Shown one piece after another: positions 25,822 through 34,487 of a stretch of DNA of 64,000 nucleotides; the stretch's first letter is position 1, and each line of letters starts with the position of its first letter. A program made the position numbers and the translations under genes. Source of the stretch: Bin87 sp963666865. Lineage in GTDB: Bacteria > Chloroflexota > Dehalococcoidia > Lucifugimonadales > UBA3495. The notes below the pieces were generated by a model. The model ran no database searches, had not been told where the DNA came from, and worked only from the letters and a program-made list of their open reading frames with translations. The stretch is taken from the NCBI GenBank assembly GCA_963666865.1, contig OY763072.1, positions 744,001 to 808,000 on the forward strand, given 5' to 3'.

Positions 25822-26815
25822 CGCCACCGCAACTGAAGAACGCCTTTGGATCTACGACGCCGTCCGCGTTGGCCAGGCCGGTCCGCCCACCCAGGTCACG
25901 CTGTCGGCGGAGCATATCGCCGAGTACGCCGCCTGCGCCCAGAACCCCGATCCGCGCTACCTGATGCCGTCGCCGGAACCGGCCGGGGGACGGATGATGG
26001 CAATGCCCACCATGGCGTTGACCTACGCGCCCCTGCTGCGGGACGAAATCGCCGCGGCCAACGGGCTGGTTGCCCAGGAGCGTTCCACCACGGCGCGAAG
26101 GCAGACGCCGTTCGCCAAGTGCGAGATGCGCTGGTATCGCCCGGTGTACGCCGGAGAAACCCTGACCGGGAACCGGCGGGTGTACCAGAAGTACGAGCGT
26201 CGCGGCAGCAAGTTCGTCACTTTCCGCGTTTCAGCGTTTGACGAGGCCGGGGCAGTGGTCGCCAGCTATGACTATACCTGCATTTTCGAGTACTCCGCCG
26301 GACAGCGCTCGGTTCCCGAACCCTTCGATGGCGCGCCGGCCGCCGCCGATGCTGCTGCGGTTCCCGACCCGGCGGAGTTTCTCACCTGGGAGCAGGCCCA
26401 CGCCGGTACGCCCTTGCCGCGCACCCTGGCCGTGGGAGAAAGCACCGAGAACATCCTGCGCAAGAACGCCCAGCGCCTGGCCGGCCGGCCCAGCGAGAGC
26501 AATATCCATACCGACGAGGAATTCGCGCGGCAGAACATATTCGGCGGCGCCGTGAACGCCGGCCCGGCCACCATGTCCTACGTTGATCGCTTCCTGGGCT
26601 TGAATTTTCCGCCGGAGGCTCTTTACAACGGCGGGAACCTGGTGATGCGGGCCATCACCCCCTTCCGCGCCGGTGATGTGGTGACGTTCTCCGGGGAGGT
26701 GACCGGGGCCGGCGGCAATCTCTACGGTCAGCGCAAAGTCCAGTGCCGGGTTCGCGGAACCAACCAGCGGGACGAACTGGTCTGCCTCTCCGACGCCACC
26801 GTCACCATGGGATAG
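25808..26815 (+). CDS. MaoC/FAS1-like double hot-dog dehydratase
   Basis: 335-aa protein with two hot-dog folds. The N-terminal half (TQVTLSAEHIAEYAACAQNPDPRYL) matches the FAS1-like dehydratase domain. The C-terminal half contains SNIHTDEEFARQNIFGGAVNAGPATMSYVDRF, a MaoC-type hydratase region in which D...H residues are partly conserved. It hydrates or dehydrates an acyl-thioester. An upstream extension in frame from 25613 lies within vsr and is rejected. The start overlaps the vsr stop by 14 bp in another frame, with GGAGG 12 bases upstream. Confidence 0.85.
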   Translation: MTQSNATATEERLWIYDAVRVGQAGPPTQVTLSAEHIAEYAACAQNPDPRYLMPSPEPAGGRMMAMPTMALTYAPLLRDEIAAANGLVAQERSTTARRQTPFAKCEMRWYRPVYAGETLTGNRRVYQKYERRGSKFVTFRVSAFDEAGAVVASYDYTCIFEYSAGQRSVPEPFDGAPAAADAAAVPDPAEFLTWEQAHAGTPLPRTLAVGESTENILRKNAQRLAGRPSESNIHTDEEFARQNIFGGAVNAGPATMSYVDRFLGLNFPPEALYNGGNLVMRAITPFRAGDVVTFSGEVTGAGGNLYGQRKVQCRVRGTNQRDELVCLSDATVTMG

Positions 26816-26820
26816 CCAAA

Positions 26821-27333
26821 ATGAACACGCTCGCCGATAACGCTGCCATCGAAGCCCGCATCCGGGCCGTGCTGAACGACCTTGAGATCCAGGACTGGGA
26901 GTGGATCGCCATTGATCCCCAGTATGGGGACACCGCCGATTTCTGCGCCCAGTACGGATATGACTTGCCCCACTCGGCCAACACCATCATCGTGGCCAGC
27001 AAACGGGGCGCGGCCGCCTATTCTGCCTGCATCGTCCGCGCCAGCGACCGGTTGGACGTGAACCGCCGGGTGCGCCGTCTGATGGGGGTATCGCGGGCGT
27101 CCTTCGCCTCCGCCGACGAAACCATGGAACTTACGGGGATGATGATCGGAGGCGTTACCGCGCTGGCTCTGCCCGACGGCTTGCCGATTTACGCCTGCGA
27201 GCGGCTTCTGGAGATGGACTACATCATCCTGGGGGCGGGCAGCCGGTCGGGCAAGGTCAAGATGCCGCCGCAGGAATTGGCAAAATTGCCCGGCCTGGAG
27301 TTCATAGACGGTTTGTCCCTGCCGGCACAGTAA
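26821..27333 (+). CDS. YbaK/EbsC-family aminoacyl-tRNA deacylase-like protein
   Basis: 170-aa protein of the YbaK/ProX editing-domain family, which hydrolyses mischarged aminoacyl-tRNAs. The VASKRGAAAYSACIV strand (conserved Lys), SRASFASADETMELTGM and GGVTALALPDGLPIYA (the GGxxPxG-type loop) are family marks. It starts 5 bp after the dehydratase stop with a weak Shine-Dalgarno, so it is probably cotranscribed. The specific tRNA substrate is unknown. Confidence 0.85.
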   Translation: MNTLADNAAIEARIRAVLNDLEIQDWEWIAIDPQYGDTADFCAQYGYDLPHSANTIIVASKRGAAAYSACIVRASDRLDVNRRVRRLMGVSRASFASADETMELTGMMIGGVTALALPDGLPIYACERLLEMDYIILGAGSRSGKVKMPPQELAKLPGLEFIDGLSLPAQ

Positions 27334-27426
27334 TCAATGCGCTGCGTGACTCCCCTATGGCAATTACCGGCCTGGGGCTGGGGCGAGCGGCTATAAGGTG
27401 AATTGTCCCACTTGGCGTCAGCCTGG

Positions 27427-27912
27427 CTATGCTGATTCGCCGTCGCCGTTCAGTTGGCTGAAGATTTCGGGCGGTAGTTGCACATCCTGCTCCTTCAGCA
27501 ACGCAGCAATGCGTTCCCGTTCCTCCTTGCGGCCCTTCGCTAAGCCTTGCTCCAAGCCTTGCTCCAAGCCCTGCTCCAAGCCCTGCTCCAAGCCTTGCTC
27601 CAGGCCTTGTTTCAGGCCCTTGGCAATGGCCTTTTCATCTTTGGCTCTTGCCCATCGTTCAACAGTGTCTTTGGCGGCGAAGAACATCGCGATACCTCCG
27701 TACAGCAGCGCCGCCGTAGGGAACAGCAGCGCCGTTGCCACTATTATAATCCCAGTTGCGTCGGCGGCCAGCCGACTGAGGAAACCCAGCATTGGCCACC
27801 CGTAGCACGCAGCGCATTGGTTGAACGCGATTGCGAACCACGTACTGACGCTGATGGACACCGCCCCGTCGAAAAATCGCCAGTTTGGCCGGCGTTCATC
27901 GCGATTGGTCAT
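27427..27912 (-). CDS. Small membrane protein with EQGL repeat tail (paralogue of 2283-2720)
   Basis: 161-aa protein of unknown function. The N-terminus RPNWRFFDGAVSISVS matches the paralogue at 2283-2720. Two hydrophobic segments follow (the second is IIIVATALLFPTAALLYGG). The tail has six QGLE/KGLK units forming a predicted coiled coil, then KGRKEERERIAALL and a short cap (LPPEIFSQLNG). The two proteins share the membrane region and the cap layout but use different repeat residues. A membrane-anchored coiled-coil role is inferred. The gap 27334-27426 holds nothing recognisable. Confidence 0.75.
   Translation of the reverse strand: MTNRDERRPNWRFFDGAVSISVSTWFAIAFNQCAACYGWPMLGFLSRLAADATGIIIVATALLFPTAALLYGGIAMFFAAKDTVERWARAKDEKAIAKGLKQGLEQGLEQGLEQGLEQGLEQGLAKGRKEERERIAALLKEQDVQLPPEIFSQLNGDGESA
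27542..27613. repeat. 12-bp tandem repeat (six units) encoding EQGL
   Basis: Six contiguous 12-bp units of consensus AAGCC(T/C)TGCTCC on the plus strand, the last degenerate. Each unit encodes four residues of the coiled-coil tail on the minus strand. A very regular array, likely to vary in copy number by slippage without breaking the frame. Confidence 0.9.
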
Positions 27913-27936
27913 TTGCGATCATTCGGTGCGATGACC

Positions 27937-29607
27937 CTAAGGCCCCCAGGGCGGCGCGGCGGCCACGTCGCCGTCGCTGACGATGTCCACCACCGCCGGA
28001 CGGTTAGCGCTGACGGCCTGGTCCAAAGCGGAGTTGATCTGGTTGGGGTCTGTGACCCGTATGCCCAGGGCGCCCATGGACTCGGCAATCTGGGCGAAGT
28101 TGGTGTCGTTGAAGCGCCACAGCTCGCCGGAGTTGCCTTCGCGCCCCTCGTAGGCGGCCTCGTCTCCGCGCCGGTCCTGGTTCAGGCCGCCGTTGTTGTG
28201 GACGACAATGACCGCGTTGATGCTATAGCGGACGGCGGTTTCCAGTTCGCCGATGTGGTACCACATCCCGCCGTCGCCGGTCCAGCAGACCACCGGGCGG
28301 TCGGGTACGCCGCACTTGGCCCCCAAAGCGGCGGGCAGGCCCCAACCCAGAGAACCGGCGGCGCGGAGGTAGGACTGCCCGTCGTGGTTCAGGTCAACCA
28401 TGCTGCCGGTCCAGATGCCGGCGTGGCCGGTGTCGGCGATCAGGACGGCGTCGGACGGCAGGAAGTCGGTCAACTCCTGGCACAGCCGCTCCGGGCGGAT
28501 GGGTACCGCATCAGAAGTGAGCACAGGCGCGTGTTCGTCGCGCCAGTTCTGCACGTGCTCCTGCGCCCGCTCCACCCACGATGCATTGCCGCCGGTGGGT
28601 TCCAGGACGTCGATGAGACGTTCCAGCGTGCGCTTGGCGTCGCCCAGCAAACCGTAGGCAGCCGGGTACGAACGGCCCAACTCGCTGGCGTCAATGTCAA
28701 TCTGTATCGTGGGAGTGCCCACCTCCGGCAGACGCCAATCCAGCGTAACCTGGCTTCCGGTGTGGCTGCCGATGAACAGCACCAGGTCAGCTTCCGAGAC
28801 CACCCTATTGGCAGACCACCGGGAATAGCTGCCCACGACGCCGACGGACAGCGGATGGTTTTCGGGGATGCAGCCCTTGGCGTTGAGGGCGGTGGCGACG
28901 GGAATGTTGAGCATCTCGGCCAAACGCACCACCTCGGCCTGTGCGCCGGATGCCGTCACGCCGCCGCCGGCGACTATCACCGGACGCTCCGCCTGCGATA
29001 GGATGCGCGCCGCCTCCCGCACCCTTTCCGGTTCCGGCTCAGGCCGGAAAGCAGGCCGCTGGGTGAAGGGCTCCTCAACGATTACGTCCGTATCCAAAAT
29101 GCCGTCGGTGATGACGTCGCCGGAAATGCCGGAAAAGTCCAGGTGCGCCGGCAGGGTCTGGCCCGTGGTGACCTCGCGGAAGGCCTGGCGCAGCAGGTGG
29201 GGCAACTGCTCTGCCGTCTCCACCTCGACGCTGTACTTGGTGACCGAGGCGAAGGGTCGGGAGTGCTCGATTTCCTGGTAGGAATTGCGGTGCCGGTGCA
29301 TGGGCGGGCGGTGGCCGGTGATCGCGATTACGGGTGAAACGCCCAGGTAGGCGTCCTGCAAACCAGCGGCCAAGTTGGCGGCGCCGACGGATTGGGCGAA
29401 GCAGAGGCCCGGCTTGCCTGTGACCCGGGCGTAAGCGTCGGCCATGTATGCCGCCGATTTCTCGCCGTGACTGATGATGCGCTTGATGCCCACGTCCTCC
29501 ATCTCAACGAGGGCGCGGCGGATGATGGCGGGGACAAAGAACACGTGGGTCACGCCGTATTCGCGAAGGGTTTCGGCGAGGAACCGGGCGCCGGTCATGG
29601 TGGGCAT
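27937..29607 (-). CDS. Thiamine pyrophosphate-dependent enzyme (acetolactate synthase/decarboxylase-like)
   Basis: 556-aa three-domain TPP enzyme. The N-terminal Pyr domain carries the activating Glu in ISHGEKSAAYMADAYARVTG. The central domain has PVIVAGGGVTASGAQ. The C-terminal PP domain has the TPP/Mg motif GDGGMWYHIGELETAVRY...NN. The family covers acetolactate synthase, benzoylformate decarboxylase and sulfopyruvate or oxalyl-CoA enzymes; nothing in the neighbourhood (no ilvN small subunit) supports branched-chain synthesis, so a catabolic decarboxylase or lyase is more likely. AGGAGG lies 7 bases before the ATG. Confidence 0.9.
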   Translation of the reverse strand: MPTMTGARFLAETLREYGVTHVFFVPAIIRRALVEMEDVGIKRIISHGEKSAAYMADAYARVTGKPGLCFAQSVGAANLAAGLQDAYLGVSPVIAITGHRPPMHRHRNSYQEIEHSRPFASVTKYSVEVETAEQLPHLLRQAFREVTTGQTLPAHLDFSGISGDVITDGILDTDVIVEEPFTQRPAFRPEPEPERVREAARILSQAERPVIVAGGGVTASGAQAEVVRLAEMLNIPVATALNAKGCIPENHPLSVGVVGSYSRWSANRVVSEADLVLFIGSHTGSQVTLDWRLPEVGTPTIQIDIDASELGRSYPAAYGLLGDAKRTLERLIDVLEPTGGNASWVERAQEHVQNWRDEHAPVLTSDAVPIRPERLCQELTDFLPSDAVLIADTGHAGIWTGSMVDLNHDGQSYLRAAGSLGWGLPAALGAKCGVPDRPVVCWTGDGGMWYHIGELETAVRYSINAVIVVHNNGGLNQDRRGDEAAYEGREGNSGELWRFNDTNFAQIAESMGALGIRVTDPNQINSALDQAVSANRPAVVDIVSDGDVAAAPPWGP

Positions 29608-29651
29608 CGGAGGGCCTCCTATTTAAGATTGACCGTCATTTTAATGTTTTT

Positions 29652-29733
29652 CCCGTCATTCCCGCGAAAGCGGGAATCCAGGACACCTTTGACGTGGAGC
29701 CTCTGGATTCCGGCTTTCGCCGGAATGACGGGG
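29652..29733. repeat. CGTCATTCC-type paired hairpin element, copy 4
   Basis: Left end CCGTCATTCCCGCGAAAG / CGGGAATCCAG; right end GGATTCCGG / CCGGAATGACGGGG. About 82 bp with a short core; the two ends differ in stem base pairs (CCCGC versus CCGGC), showing compensatory change. It lies between the TPP gene and the CMD gene. Confidence 0.8.
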
Positions 29734-29762
29734 TGGATGCGGGAATGTCGGATTCAGTCAGG

Positions 29763-30083
29763 TCAGACGCCGCGCTCGTCGAACACTTCCTTGGCAACCT
29801 GGACCGCGTTGGCGGCCACGGGCCAGCCGGCATAGAAAGCCATGTGCATAATCACTTCGGCGATCTCGTCGCGGGTAACGCCGTTGTCCAGGGCACGGCC
29901 AATGTGCCCCCGCAGTTGGCCGGTGCGGTAGAGGGCGGTGAGAGTGGCCACAGTGATGAGGCTGCGGTCGCGCTTGGAAAGGCCGGGACGTTCCCAAACG
30001 TCCCCGAACAGAACGTCGGCGGACATTTCGGCCAACCGAGGGATGACTTCCTGCATTACGGTACGGGCTGCGGGTTGCGTCAT
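29763..30083 (-). CDS. Carboxymuconolactone decarboxylase family protein
   Basis: 106-aa all-helical CMD/AhpD-fold protein. RDRSLITVATLTALYRTGQLRGH and GVTRDEIAEVIMHMAFYAGWP are the standard CMD motifs. There is no cysteine, so it is not an AhpD-type peroxidase but the gamma-carboxymuconolactone decarboxylase-like branch. AGGAGG four bases before the ATG at 30083 fixes the start. The substrate is not known; it stands beside a TPP enzyme and a Zn-ribbon/OB protein, which suggests a small catabolic set. Confidence 0.88.
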   Translation of the reverse strand: MTQPAARTVMQEVIPRLAEMSADVLFGDVWERPGLSKRDRSLITVATLTALYRTGQLRGHIGRALDNGVTRDEIAEVIMHMAFYAGWPVAANAVQVAKEVFDERGV

Positions 30084-30152
30084 GATGCCTCCTGTGCGGT
30101 GTGGGTGGGTTCTCGACATCGGAAACGGCGGGTTGCGGTTGAGGATTGAGTT

Positions 30153-30593
30153 TTACGCCGGGCGGAACATAGGCAGGCTGATGTTTTCGTCGATTTCCTC
30201 GAAGACCACCTCAACGGACATACCGCACTGCACAGACGCGGGTCGGATTTCGCCTTCGGCGAAGTCTATGCCCACCACCCAGGTCGGGATCCGGGGACCT
30301 TCCTCCAGCTCCACCACGGCGGCGATGTACGGAACCTTGTCTCGGAACGCCGGGGTTGGCCCGCGATGGACGATGGCGAAGGTGTGCAAAGTGCCGCGTC
30401 CGCTGCTCTGTATCCAGTCGGTTTCCCGGGAGAAGCAATCGGGGAACGGGCAGATGTCCCGGGGATAGAAGTAGGACCGGTCGCAGGGGACACAGTGGCG
30501 GAGCCAGAGTTCGCCTGCTTTGCATTTCTCCCAATAAAAATCGGATTCCGGTTGGGGTGGGGGCAGTGGTATTTGGGGGGCGGCCTGGGTCAT
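30153..30593 (-). CDS. Zn-ribbon domain-containing OB-fold protein (DUF35 family)
   Basis: 146-aa protein. The N-terminal rubredoxin-like zinc ribbon has CVPCDRSYFYPRDICPFPDC (Cys34, Cys37, Cys48, Cys53), followed by an OB-fold (GRGTLHTFAIVHRG, VPYIAAVVELEEGPR). DUF35 proteins are acyl-CoA-binding partners of thiolase- or hydratase-type enzymes (e.g. ChsH2 with ChsH1). No thiolase partner is adjacent here. An upstream in-frame extension to 30971 is non-coding in character and is rejected; the ATG at 30593 has GGAG about 11 bases upstream. Confidence 0.85.
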   Translation of the reverse strand: MTQAAPQIPLPPPQPESDFYWEKCKAGELWLRHCVPCDRSYFYPRDICPFPDCFSRETDWIQSSGRGTLHTFAIVHRGPTPAFRDKVPYIAAVVELEEGPRIPTWVVGIDFAEGEIRPASVQCGMSVEVVFEEIDENISLPMFRPA

Positions 30594-30891
30594 TTCGCGC
30601 TGATCTCCAGTAGGGATTCCGTAGGTTTGGCGATGGCGCCAGCCATAAGCATAACGACAGGATGGCGCACGCGCAAGCGGCACGCCGGCGATGTAAAGGT
30701 CGCCCGGAGCAACGACGTTAATCTCGGCGAACCGGGCGGTCAAAGAGATGAGCCCAAAAGACCCCCTCCCACAAGGAGAGAGGGTCAACTTTACCCCGCT
30801 AATCTCCGGCTGGCCGAATGTTCCGCAGCGTTGATGGGTTTTCCAGAGTTGACGCGCCGCTCGCCGTATTAGGCGCGAAGGCGTGAAACGC
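30594..30891. other. Gene-free stretch with a small imperfect inverted repeat
   Basis: About 300 bp between the Zn-ribbon/OB gene and the dodecin gene. At 30760-30786 GACCCCCTCCC pairs imperfectly with GGAGAGAGGGTC around ACAA, resembling another short dispersed repeat. No convincing coding region on either strand. Confidence 0.45.
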
Positions 30892-31125
30892 CTAGTCCTG
30901 GGTAATGTCCTCCCCGGTGTCCACGCGGAAACCGACGCCCATTTTGACCTGGTACCAACTGGCGTGACCATCCTCGATTTGCCCGCGGATCTCCCGAACC
31001 TCGAACCAGTCCAGGTTGCGGATGGTCTGCGCGGCGCGGGCGATGGCGCCGTCGATGGCCTGCTGTACGCTTTCGTCGGAGGACCCGACCAGTTCGACTA
31101 TCTTGTAAGTGCTGCCAACTGCCAT
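30892..31125 (-). CDS. Dodecin family flavin-binding protein
   Basis: 77-aa protein of the dodecin family, dodecameric hollow-sphere flavin (or CoA) binding/buffering proteins. TYKIVELVGSSDESVQQAIDGAIARAAQTIRNLDWFEVREIRGQI is the conserved alpha/beta core with the flavin-stacking Trp (in NLDWFEV). Length is typical (65-75 aa). GGAG lies 7 bases before the ATG. It stands alone between the Zn-ribbon/OB gene and the NHL-repeat gene. Confidence 0.93.
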   Translation of the reverse strand: MAVGSTYKIVELVGSSDESVQQAIDGAIARAAQTIRNLDWFEVREIRGQIEDGHASWYQVKMGVGFRVDTGEDITQD

Positions 31126-31270
31126 TTTTATCTCCGTTATATGTTGGGTGGGTGCGTTGTCGCGTCCGTTCAGTCACGACGGTCTCGTATGATATGCAAA
31201 GGGGCGCGACAGGGCAACCTAATGCGGAGGCGCGCTCCGGCGATTTTACCTCGCCCCGACCCGTTTCGGC

Positions 31271-32140
31271 TTACTGCCGCACCAGCTTTACCAGACGCCG
31301 GCCTTCCTGGTTGTGGCCGATGTACAGGTCGCCGTGGGAGTCGGCCCAGACCGCGTGGCCGCCGGCGCCGCCGATGTCCATTTTCGCCAGCACTTCGCCG
31401 TCCATGTTCAGGATGGTCATAAAGGCGTCCAGTTCTACGACATAGACAATGCCCTCCGAATCAACGTAGATGTCGCAGGGTCGAGCCAGGTCGGTCCACA
31501 TTCCCAGGTACTCGCCGTCGCCGGTGAAGAGCTGGATGCGGTTGTTCTCCCGGTCGCATACCATGACTCGGCCGTCCCAATGTACCCAGATGCCGTGGGG
31601 GATGTGAAACTCGCCGGGGCCGCGCTTGCCCGGCCGGCCCCAGGAATGGAGCAGCTTGCCGTCGGGCGAGAACTTGTGGACCCGGCTGTTGGCGTAGCCG
31701 TCGGAAACGAACAGGTCGCCGTTGGGAGCCAGCGCGATGTCGGTGCAACGGTTGAAGGGGCCGGCCGCCTTCCACATGGTGCCGTCGGGCCGTGCGCCGC
31801 CGGTGTCCGACGGCGTGTCCCACATACCCATGGTCAGCAACGGCTTTCCGTCCAGCGTGCATTTGACGATGGCGTGGGACTCGCGCACGGGCAGGTAGAT
31901 CAGGTCTTCGCCGCTGATGTAGATGCCGTGGGCGTCGGTCAGGTACTCCTTGCCCCATTCCCGCAGGAAGTTGCCCTCGCGGTCGAGCACCATCAACGGG
32001 TGGTCGCTCCGGTTGAAAATGTACACTCGGTCCTGGGAGTCGCAGGCCGGTTCCGCCTGTCCGATGGTCCACCCTTCGGGCAGCTTGGCCCAATCGTCCA
32101 CAACTTCGTAGGTGAAATCTCCGCTGCCTATCGTCGCCAT
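31271..32140 (-). CDS. NHL-repeat beta-propeller protein
   Basis: 289-aa protein made of about six NHL-type blades, seen as repeated D-x-x-D-R-V-Y-I-F-N / PNGDLFVSDGYANSRVHKFSPDG / DGRVMVCDRENNRIQLFTGDG / DSEGIVYVVELDAFMTI. Similar stand-alone proteins are annotated as peptidyl-alpha-hydroxyglycine lyase-like or SMP-30-like. No signal peptide is evident with the start at 32140, which is supported by GGAGG six bases upstream. Binding or hydrolase function unknown. Confidence 0.85.
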   Translation of the reverse strand: MATIGSGDFTYEVVDDWAKLPEGWTIGQAEPACDSQDRVYIFNRSDHPLMVLDREGNFLREWGKEYLTDAHGIYISGEDLIYLPVRESHAIVKCTLDGKPLLTMGMWDTPSDTGGARPDGTMWKAAGPFNRCTDIALAPNGDLFVSDGYANSRVHKFSPDGKLLHSWGRPGKRGPGEFHIPHGIWVHWDGRVMVCDRENNRIQLFTGDGEYLGMWTDLARPCDIYVDSEGIVYVVELDAFMTILNMDGEVLAKMDIGGAGGHAVWADSHGDLYIGHNQEGRRLVKLVRQ

Positions 32141-32186
32141 TTTCAGCCTCCTTTGGTCAAGGGCTCGATTGGTCAAGGGCTCGGGC

Positions 32187-32669
32187 CTATTCCATAAGCC
32201 GGTTGCCGTTTCGGATGCGAACAAATGGCACGTCGTTTGACTCCGCCAGTCCGCTTGCGTCCGCGGTAATGCGTTCACCGGCTACGGCGGGTATGACCGT
32301 TTGCCCGGTGATTTTACCCAGGATCCTGGCTTCTTCAATTGCCCTGGTCACGTCGTTCGGATAGATGCTGAACGAGACCTGCGAGACAAGCCAGACTTCC
32401 AGCCGGTCGCTCTTGCGCTGCGCTTTCAGGTAGGTGTCGGCGCGGCCGATCTGATCGAGTTCAGCTTCCGTGATGCGCCCGTCATCCAAGGCGTCAGCCG
32501 CCAGGTTCAGGATCTCCTCGTTGCTCACCGAACGCGGCCTCAGCAGGCCAATCGCTCCGGTGTAGTATTCCGGGTGGCTGCGGCTGACCAGTTCAATGAC
32601 CCATTGCAAGCTTCTCGCGTTGGTGTCAATCCGATCTGGTCGCTGTTCAGTTGGCATGGCACCAGTCAT
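32187..32669 (-). CDS. Hypothetical protein with VWLVSQVS...VxRA...V(A)GE layout
   Basis: 160-aa soluble protein. The C-terminal half (LEVWLVSQVSFSIYPNDVTRAIEEARIL then TVIPAVAGERIT) resembles the strand-helix-strand core of DUF3782-type PD-(D/E)XK-like proteins, where the equivalent of SQVS is usually xEVS. The catalytic Glu appears replaced by Gln, so nuclease activity is doubtful. The N-terminal half is helical with an ADALDDGRITEAELDQIGRAD segment. Start 32669 or 32657. Confidence 0.6.
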   Translation of the reverse strand: MTGAMPTEQRPDRIDTNARSLQWVIELVSRSHPEYYTGAIGLLRPRSVSNEEILNLAADALDDGRITEAELDQIGRADTYLKAQRKSDRLEVWLVSQVSFSIYPNDVTRAIEEARILGKITGQTVIPAVAGERITADASGLAESNDVPFVRIRNGNRLME

Positions 32670-32730
32670 GGATTGCGTTCCCCTATATTGCTGATTCCAG
32701 TGTGTGCTACGGAAAATGCGATGTCAAGGA

Positions 32731-34275
32731 TCAGTTCCCGTTGGCCAGGTTCATTGCCAGCTGCGCTAGCGTCCGCGTCGGGACGCCCGTGGCCCCCTTC
32801 ACCAAGTGTCCCTTGCTACTGGACGCGGTGGAAGTGCCGGCAATATCCAGATGGACCCATTCGGCGTCCTCGGCGAATTCGCGCAGCAGCATGGCGGCGG
32901 TGATGGAACCCGCCTGGCGTCCGCCGCTATTTTTCATATCGGCCACGTCCGAGCGGATCAGCTCGCGGTAGTCTTCCAGCATGGGGAGTTCCCAGAAACG
33001 TTCGCCGCTGCGGTCTCCGGCCGCGTTCAACTGTTTCGCGAGCTTTGCGGAGTTGCCCATCATGCCGGTGCAGGCTTTGCCCAACGTGACCACCATGGCG
33101 CCGGTGAGCGTCGCCACGTCCACCATGCGGGTGATGCCCAGGCTGCGGGCGTAGCACATAGTGTCGGCCAGGACCAGCCGGCCCTCGGCGTCGGTATTGA
33201 TGACCTCGATGGTTTTGCCGTTCATGGCGGTCACCACGTCGCCGGGCCGTTGGGCGCGTCCGCCGGGCATATTCTCGGTGGCGGCGATCAGGCCGGTTAC
33301 GTTGATGCGGGGTTTCAGCGAGCCGATGGCCCGCATGGCGGCGATGACCGACGTGCCGCCGGCCATATCGCCCTTCATCGCCTCCATGTTGGCGGCCGGC
33401 TTCAACGAGATGCCGCCGGTGTCGAAGGTGATGCCCTTGCCCACCAGTCCCAGGTTGTTTTCGGGATGCTCCGGGTCGCCCCGGTAGGTGAGCACGATGA
33501 GCTGGGGCGGCTCCTCGCTGCCCTGGGCCACGCCCAGGAACGCGCCCATGCCGTGCTCCTTCATCCGGTTCCGGTCCATGACGTCCAGCTCCAGGCCCAC
33601 CGCCTCCGCCACCTCCCGGGCGGTTTCGGCCATGCGCGCCGGCGTCATCACGTTGGCGGGATGGTTCACGAGATCTCGAGCCAGCATGGTGGATTCGGCG
33701 AGCACCGTGCCCACGGACACGCCAGCGGTCAGCGTGTCGATGCTGGCGGCGTCCCGCTCCACGATGGTTACACTCTCAATGCCGCCGTTGTCGCCGCCAG
33801 AGTCATCATCCCCATTGTCCGCCCGAGGCGGACTGCGGTAGGTATCGAACTTGTACAAGCCCAGCAGCGTGCCTTCGGCGATGGCCTGCGCGGACTCGCC
33901 GGCGTCCAGCCCGCCGATGCCCGCGCCGTGGGCGATGGTGGCGAACCCGGACACCCCCTTGCGCCGCAGGAAGCGGGCAACATCGCCGCTGACCCGGCGC
34001 ACGGCGGCGGCGTCAAAATCACCCGACTTGCCCAGGCCGGCCACCACCGTGCGCTTGGCCGGTATGCGTCCCATGGTGTGGAGCATGGTGATTTCGCCCA
34101 GCTTGCCCTTGATCTCCCCATCGGCGATGAGGGCCGATATGGCGCCGTCCAGCGCCCGGTCAACCGCTCCCGTGCCGCCGCCGGGCTGGGTTACACCCTG
34201 GAACAGGTTGACCACCAGCGCCGCCGTGGCGAAGTCGGTTACGTCGCCGGCGGCTACTTTCACTGTGGTTGGCAT
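32731..34275 (-). CDS. pepA: Leucyl aminopeptidase (M17, PepA)
   Basis: 514-aa cytosolic aminopeptidase with two metal ions. Its metal-binding motifs are GKGITFDTGGISLKP, the Asp/Glu in the NTDAEGRLVLAD signature, and MKGDMAGG. An N-terminal macro-like domain occupies about residues 1-170, with an unusual Gly/Asp-rich insertion (DNGDDDSGGDNGG) just before the linker. The ATG at 34275 has AGGA at 8-base spacing; an ATG at 34284 would have the ribosome site abutting it. It removes N-terminal residues from peptides and is not in an operon with its neighbours. Confidence 0.95.
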   Translation of the reverse strand: MPTTVKVAAGDVTDFATAALVVNLFQGVTQPGGGTGAVDRALDGAISALIADGEIKGKLGEITMLHTMGRIPAKRTVVAGLGKSGDFDAAAVRRVSGDVARFLRRKGVSGFATIAHGAGIGGLDAGESAQAIAEGTLLGLYKFDTYRSPPRADNGDDDSGGDNGGIESVTIVERDAASIDTLTAGVSVGTVLAESTMLARDLVNHPANVMTPARMAETAREVAEAVGLELDVMDRNRMKEHGMGAFLGVAQGSEEPPQLIVLTYRGDPEHPENNLGLVGKGITFDTGGISLKPAANMEAMKGDMAGGTSVIAAMRAIGSLKPRINVTGLIAATENMPGGRAQRPGDVVTAMNGKTIEVINTDAEGRLVLADTMCYARSLGITRMVDVATLTGAMVVTLGKACTGMMGNSAKLAKQLNAAGDRSGERFWELPMLEDYRELIRSDVADMKNSGGRQAGSITAAMLLREFAEDAEWVHLDIAGTSTASSSKGHLVKGATGVPTRTLAQLAMNLANGN

Positions 34276-34314
34276 GGTTTCCATCCTGTGAGGTATCTAC
34301 TCGCGCTACGATAG

Positions 34315-34426
34315 TCGTCAGAATCAGGATTATCAAGATTTTGGGATTGGCAGGATTGAGTTGGTAGGTGCTTTTGGCGGCAGCATCCTGGAAATCCAAT
34401 AATCCTGTGAATCCTGCTTCTGACGA
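34315..34426. repeat. MITE-like element with TCGTCAGAATCAGGATT terminal inverted repeats
   Basis: About 112 bp bounded by a 17-bp inverted repeat with one mismatch (34315-34331 and 34410-34426). Inside are further CAGGATT / AATCCTG motifs. It lies between pepA and the PaREP1-like gene at the edge of the hicBA-mcrBC island. No ORF inside. Confidence 0.65.
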
Positions 34427-34487
34427 TCCCTTGTTACAATTGAGGGCCCTAGGACGCTGGCTCGAACAGGAGCATTGAGAGTCGACC

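Noticed and set aside
32187..32669. Considered calling this a PD-(D/E)XK nuclease.
   Set aside because: The expected acidic residue before the VS motif appears as Gln, and the match is only by general layout; kept as hypothetical.
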